Below, in pieces: positions 61,316 through 64,000 of a stretch of DNA of 64,000 nt (position 1 is the first letter of the stretch; each line of letters opens with the position of its first letter). This stretch comes from Juglans regia (lineage: Eukaryota; Streptophyta; Magnoliopsida; Fagales; Juglandaceae). The position numbers and the translations under genes are program-made. Under the pieces are notes generated by a model. The model did not search any database. It was not told the DNA's origin and saw only the letters and a program-made list of their open reading frames with translations. The stretch spans positions 37,501,482 through 37,565,481 of the forward strand of contig NC_049907.1 of the NCBI RefSeq assembly GCF_001411555.2, given 5' to 3'.

Positions 61316-63460
61316 GCTTCAATATTTCTCGTGTAGCTGTGTTCCTAAGGAAAGATCCCGCACTTTTCGCTCCTTAATCGAGCTTAATTAAATCTAGGAG
61401 ACAGTGGTGGCTTCAGGAGGAAAGGTTAAGCAATTTACTCAAGGTATAATTTTTTGTGTTGTACAGGAGAGTTTGGTGGGTGCTACCTATCAAGATTGTC
61501 CAAGAGAATGTTGGCATACACAGCAGCTTGTACATAAAGGTATGCAGCAGCCCTTTCTGTACTGGCCTGGGAACAATATTTTTTTTTTTCGTAAGTACAC
61601 ATAGCTGGGGAACATATGCTGATTTCTTTATATATATTAGCTTTGGGGGCTGAATTGAGAATTTCATGGAGAGTGTGGAGTAGAGAGAGACAAAGCTTGA
61701 GTGTAAAGGGTGCCAAGTATGGATTTGTTATTTGCAAAGTACTATACCCACTAGAGGCATATTTCAGAGAGTTATCACTACAACATGCAGCTGGCTTCTT
61801 TAAAAGGCTCTTTATTTTTTTCGTGTACAAAAAAACTAGCTTCCTAGTGGCCAACTGGCCGGGAGTAGTATAAGTGCCTTGTATTTGCATGATTTTATAT
61901 TACCATGTTTTGCAGGTGGTTCTATGAGCAGTAACCTGCCAAGCAGTCATACGAGATACTAAACTGGCTAGCACTTGGATTAGCAACTGCTGTGGGGTAT
62001 CATGAGGAGCAGGAACTTTCCAGGTAAAATGTTGAACTTAAATCAGCTTCCTGCCCAGATGAAATCAATACACTGCATGCTATTTCCTGTTGATTTCTTG
62101 TGCCATTTGTGAATAATTGAGAGATGGTTTGATGATGCAAAGCCTTCTGGTCATCTTATTGCTGTATAAAAGTCACTTCAAAAATTAGCCAATGGGTTTT
62201 CCAAATAGTAGTTATATGAAGAAAGGCTTCCTAAGATTATAAATAAGTGCTCCCCAACAGAGATTGGTGAAGAGAGACCCCTGTATGGACTTTAATCTAG
62301 ATGTTAGGAACTATGGTTAGGATTGGAACGATAAATTAGTAAGTGTGTGGTAATGATGAGGCTCCAAATAAATGGGTACTTTAGAATCAGTATTTTTCAT
62401 TGTGTGAAGAAACACTGGTTAGTCAAACTTAGCGATTAGGGATTCTGCTAAGCTTAACTGTAATAATATGGGAGATGACTAATGGAGGTTTTAATTTCTG
62501 CAATATTGACATTTTAATTTGGAAGTTATGTACTTTTAATTCACTAAGTATGTGAAAGTTGAGATTTCCAGTTTGTCTGATTACTACAACAACTTAGCCT
62601 TTTTCCCACGGGTGATTTTGTCGCAATTAGTCCATATTTTTATCCAAAATAACTTTTTCTGGCCATTTCAAGTCATAGCTGACTCTTCAAAAATGCCCGG
62701 CAACTTAAAGTACTTAAAGCTACAAGTGAAATATATGTCAAAAATACTCTTTTTCCGGCAATTCTTTTCCTCGCAAAAAGTGCAAACTTTCGTCGCAAAA
62801 AGTATGCCAATCATGGTTAACTGGGGTTGGGAATACTTATCTGCCGTGATGGACATTATAGGAAATACGCATTTGCAACCAAAAAACTATTTTCGGCGAT
62901 TTATGATCGCTAGAAATAGTCTTTTATTAAAAAAAAAAAAGATACTAGTAAAACGTTATCATAGGCTCACAACCTTACACCTAAAATAAATAAAAGAATG
63001 TGAACAATATATTACAAAAAAGAAAATATTGGAATACAAATAACTTGAACAATGAACATGAAAAATGAAAACTTGAACAATGGACAAGAAACTTACAGTA
63101 AACTTACATTACATTACAAAATATAAAATTACAAGATATGAGTTACATATCAATAACATAGTCTTCAATGTGATTTAATCACACCAAATAAAACTTCACA
63201 GATATTTCAATGTAGCCACCCAAATTGAAGACAACCGTTACGAATTCCTAGTATATTCTTTGCACCACCCAAACTGAGGAGTAAGAATGTATTTCAACAG
63301 AGAAAAGCACAAACCATGGAAAGGAACACCAAATTCTCCATGAGCGCTCATGCATGATTTACTGCACCAACCCAGCACCCATGGTTTCTCAAATAGATGC
63401 AAAACTAAATATATATAATTAAAGTATCCTACCAGCCAAAGAACACGTACGGATGGGTGT
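61316..63460. other. intergenic region, no gene recognised
   Basis: The open frames here (for example 61483-61890) overlap on both strands and resemble nothing known. The 62.55-62.93 kb part contains TTTTTCCCACGGGTGATTTT, CCGGCAATTCTTTTCC and TTCGGCGATTTATGATCGC. This style recalls CACTA-type subterminal sequence, but no TIRs or transposase are visible. Confidence 0.4.
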
Positions 63461-63467
63461 GGTACAT

Positions 63468-63840
63468 AAAAGAATGGAGCTTCTGCACCATGCTTGTGAA
63501 AAATGGGGCTTCTTTCAAGTAAAGAGGATCTCTTCTTCTTATATATATTGTGCTTTATAAGTCTAAATTGTATATCAAATTACCATTCATTCTAATGAAA
63601 ATATCGCTTATCCAGGTTGAGAATCATGGCATTGATAAAGAGCTGATGGAGAAGGTGAAGCACTTAGTAAATGGACACTATGAGGAAAACTTGAAGGAAA
63701 GCTTCTACAAATCCACGATAGCTAAAAGCATACAAAACCAAGGAAATACCTTTGATATAGACTGAGAAAGCAGCTTTTTCATTTGGCATTGCCCAACATC
63801 TAGCATGAATGAAATCTCGAACTTCTCCAAGGACCTATGG
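63468..63840 (+). pseudogene. ACC oxidase-like (2OG-Fe(II) dioxygenase) pseudogene fragment
   Basis: The end of exon 1 (63468-63518) encodes KRMELLHHACEKWGFFQ. A 97-bp GT..AG intron follows, and exon 2 (63616-63840) encodes VENHGIDKELMEKVKHLV and then GHYEENLKESFYK. This matches the N-terminal region of 1-aminocyclopropane-1-carboxylate oxidases, where WGFF.x.NHGI is the signature. The conserved DIDWES tryptophan codon is TGA here (63763-63765), after which FFIWHCPTSSMNEISNFSKD continues in frame. The true N-terminus (AIPVIDFSKL type) is absent and the iron-binding HxD...H region is not in the window. A truncated, nonsense-mutated duplicate is the simplest reading. Confidence 0.8.
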
Positions 63841-64000
63841 TGAATATTGATCTGTTATAATATAATTAAATGACTAAATTTACTTCTTCTCATCAATTTA
63901 AGCATTCAGGCTCATTGACATTTCTTATAATATATGTGTATATGTATGCATATATGTGTGTGTGTGTGTCTATCTGTGTATGCATATTGACTGATATTGT
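63841..64000. other. AT-rich tail with (TG)n repeat
   Basis: No further ACC-oxidase exon is visible before the window ends. A TATATGTGTGTGTGTGTGTG tract lies near 63951-63969. Confidence 0.5.

Noticed and set aside
61483..61890. 135-codon minus-strand frame next to the hAT element.
   Set aside because: It overlaps other open frames on both strands and has no homology signal or conserved motif.
62552..62989. 145-codon plus-strand frame.
   Set aside because: The nucleotide sequence looks like CACTA-type subterminal DNA with TCGCAAAAAGT motifs. The frame is probably fortuitous. I also could not support the CACTA call well enough to list it as an element.

Overview
This is a stretch of plant nuclear DNA. 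It is AT-rich and has spliceosomal introns with GT..AG borders, microsatellites, MITE-like foldbacks, plant L1-type LINE fragments and plant-specific gene families (NAC, NPF, VASt). The proteins and intron positions fit a woody eudicot. A Fagales/Juglandaceae origin is only a guess from the look of the proteins. I see no bacterial, organellar or viral genes and no rRNA or CRISPR. I could not recognise any tRNA or miRNA gene by eye.

Layout: (1) 1-7 kb is gene-poor AT-rich DNA with small MITEs. (2) A small Arg/Ser-rich plant protein of unknown function lies at 7.1-7.8 kb on the minus strand. (3) 8-13 kb is intergenic. (4) A five-exon minus-strand gene for a putative nuclear protein (525 aa, At3g59670-like) occupies 13.1-16.3 kb, probably with a 5' UTR intron reaching 17.6 kb. 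(5) Head to head with it is an 18-exon plus-strand gene for a BAGP1-like protein (TM anchor + C2 + GRAM + VASt) that runs from 20.1 to 45.5 kb. Its introns carry at least five LINE fragments, a tRNA-derived SINE, several solo LINE 3' tails and MITEs, so a coding sequence of about 1.7 kb is spread over 25 kb. (6) A complete four-exon NPF3.1-like peptide/nitrate-family transporter lies at 48.1-51.1 kb on the plus strand. (7) 51-54 kb is a MITE-rich spacer. (8) A three-exon NAC-domain gene lies at 54.3-56.1 kb on the minus strand, with a non-autonomous hAT element in its second intron. (9) A GC-rich retroposon with a perfect 17-bp target-site duplication lies at 56.4-57.3 kb. (10) A decayed autonomous-type hAT transposon with a broken transposase lies at 57.6-61.3 kb. 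(11) An ACC-oxidase-like pseudogene fragment lies at 63.5-63.8 kb.

The genes do not form a functional cluster. From memory, BAGP1 (At3g59660) and the unknown-protein gene At3g59670 are also neighbours in Arabidopsis, so the 13-45 kb part looks like conserved microsynteny. All exon models were made by eye from reading frame, splice consensus and recalled family sequences, and reading phase closes exactly across every junction given. I found no novel system. The most notable points are a GC-AG intron and an apparently altered 3' end in the BAGP1 gene, a LINE abutting one of its exons, the paired hAT elements, the young GC-rich retroposon, and an in-frame 45-bp duplication in the NAC gene.
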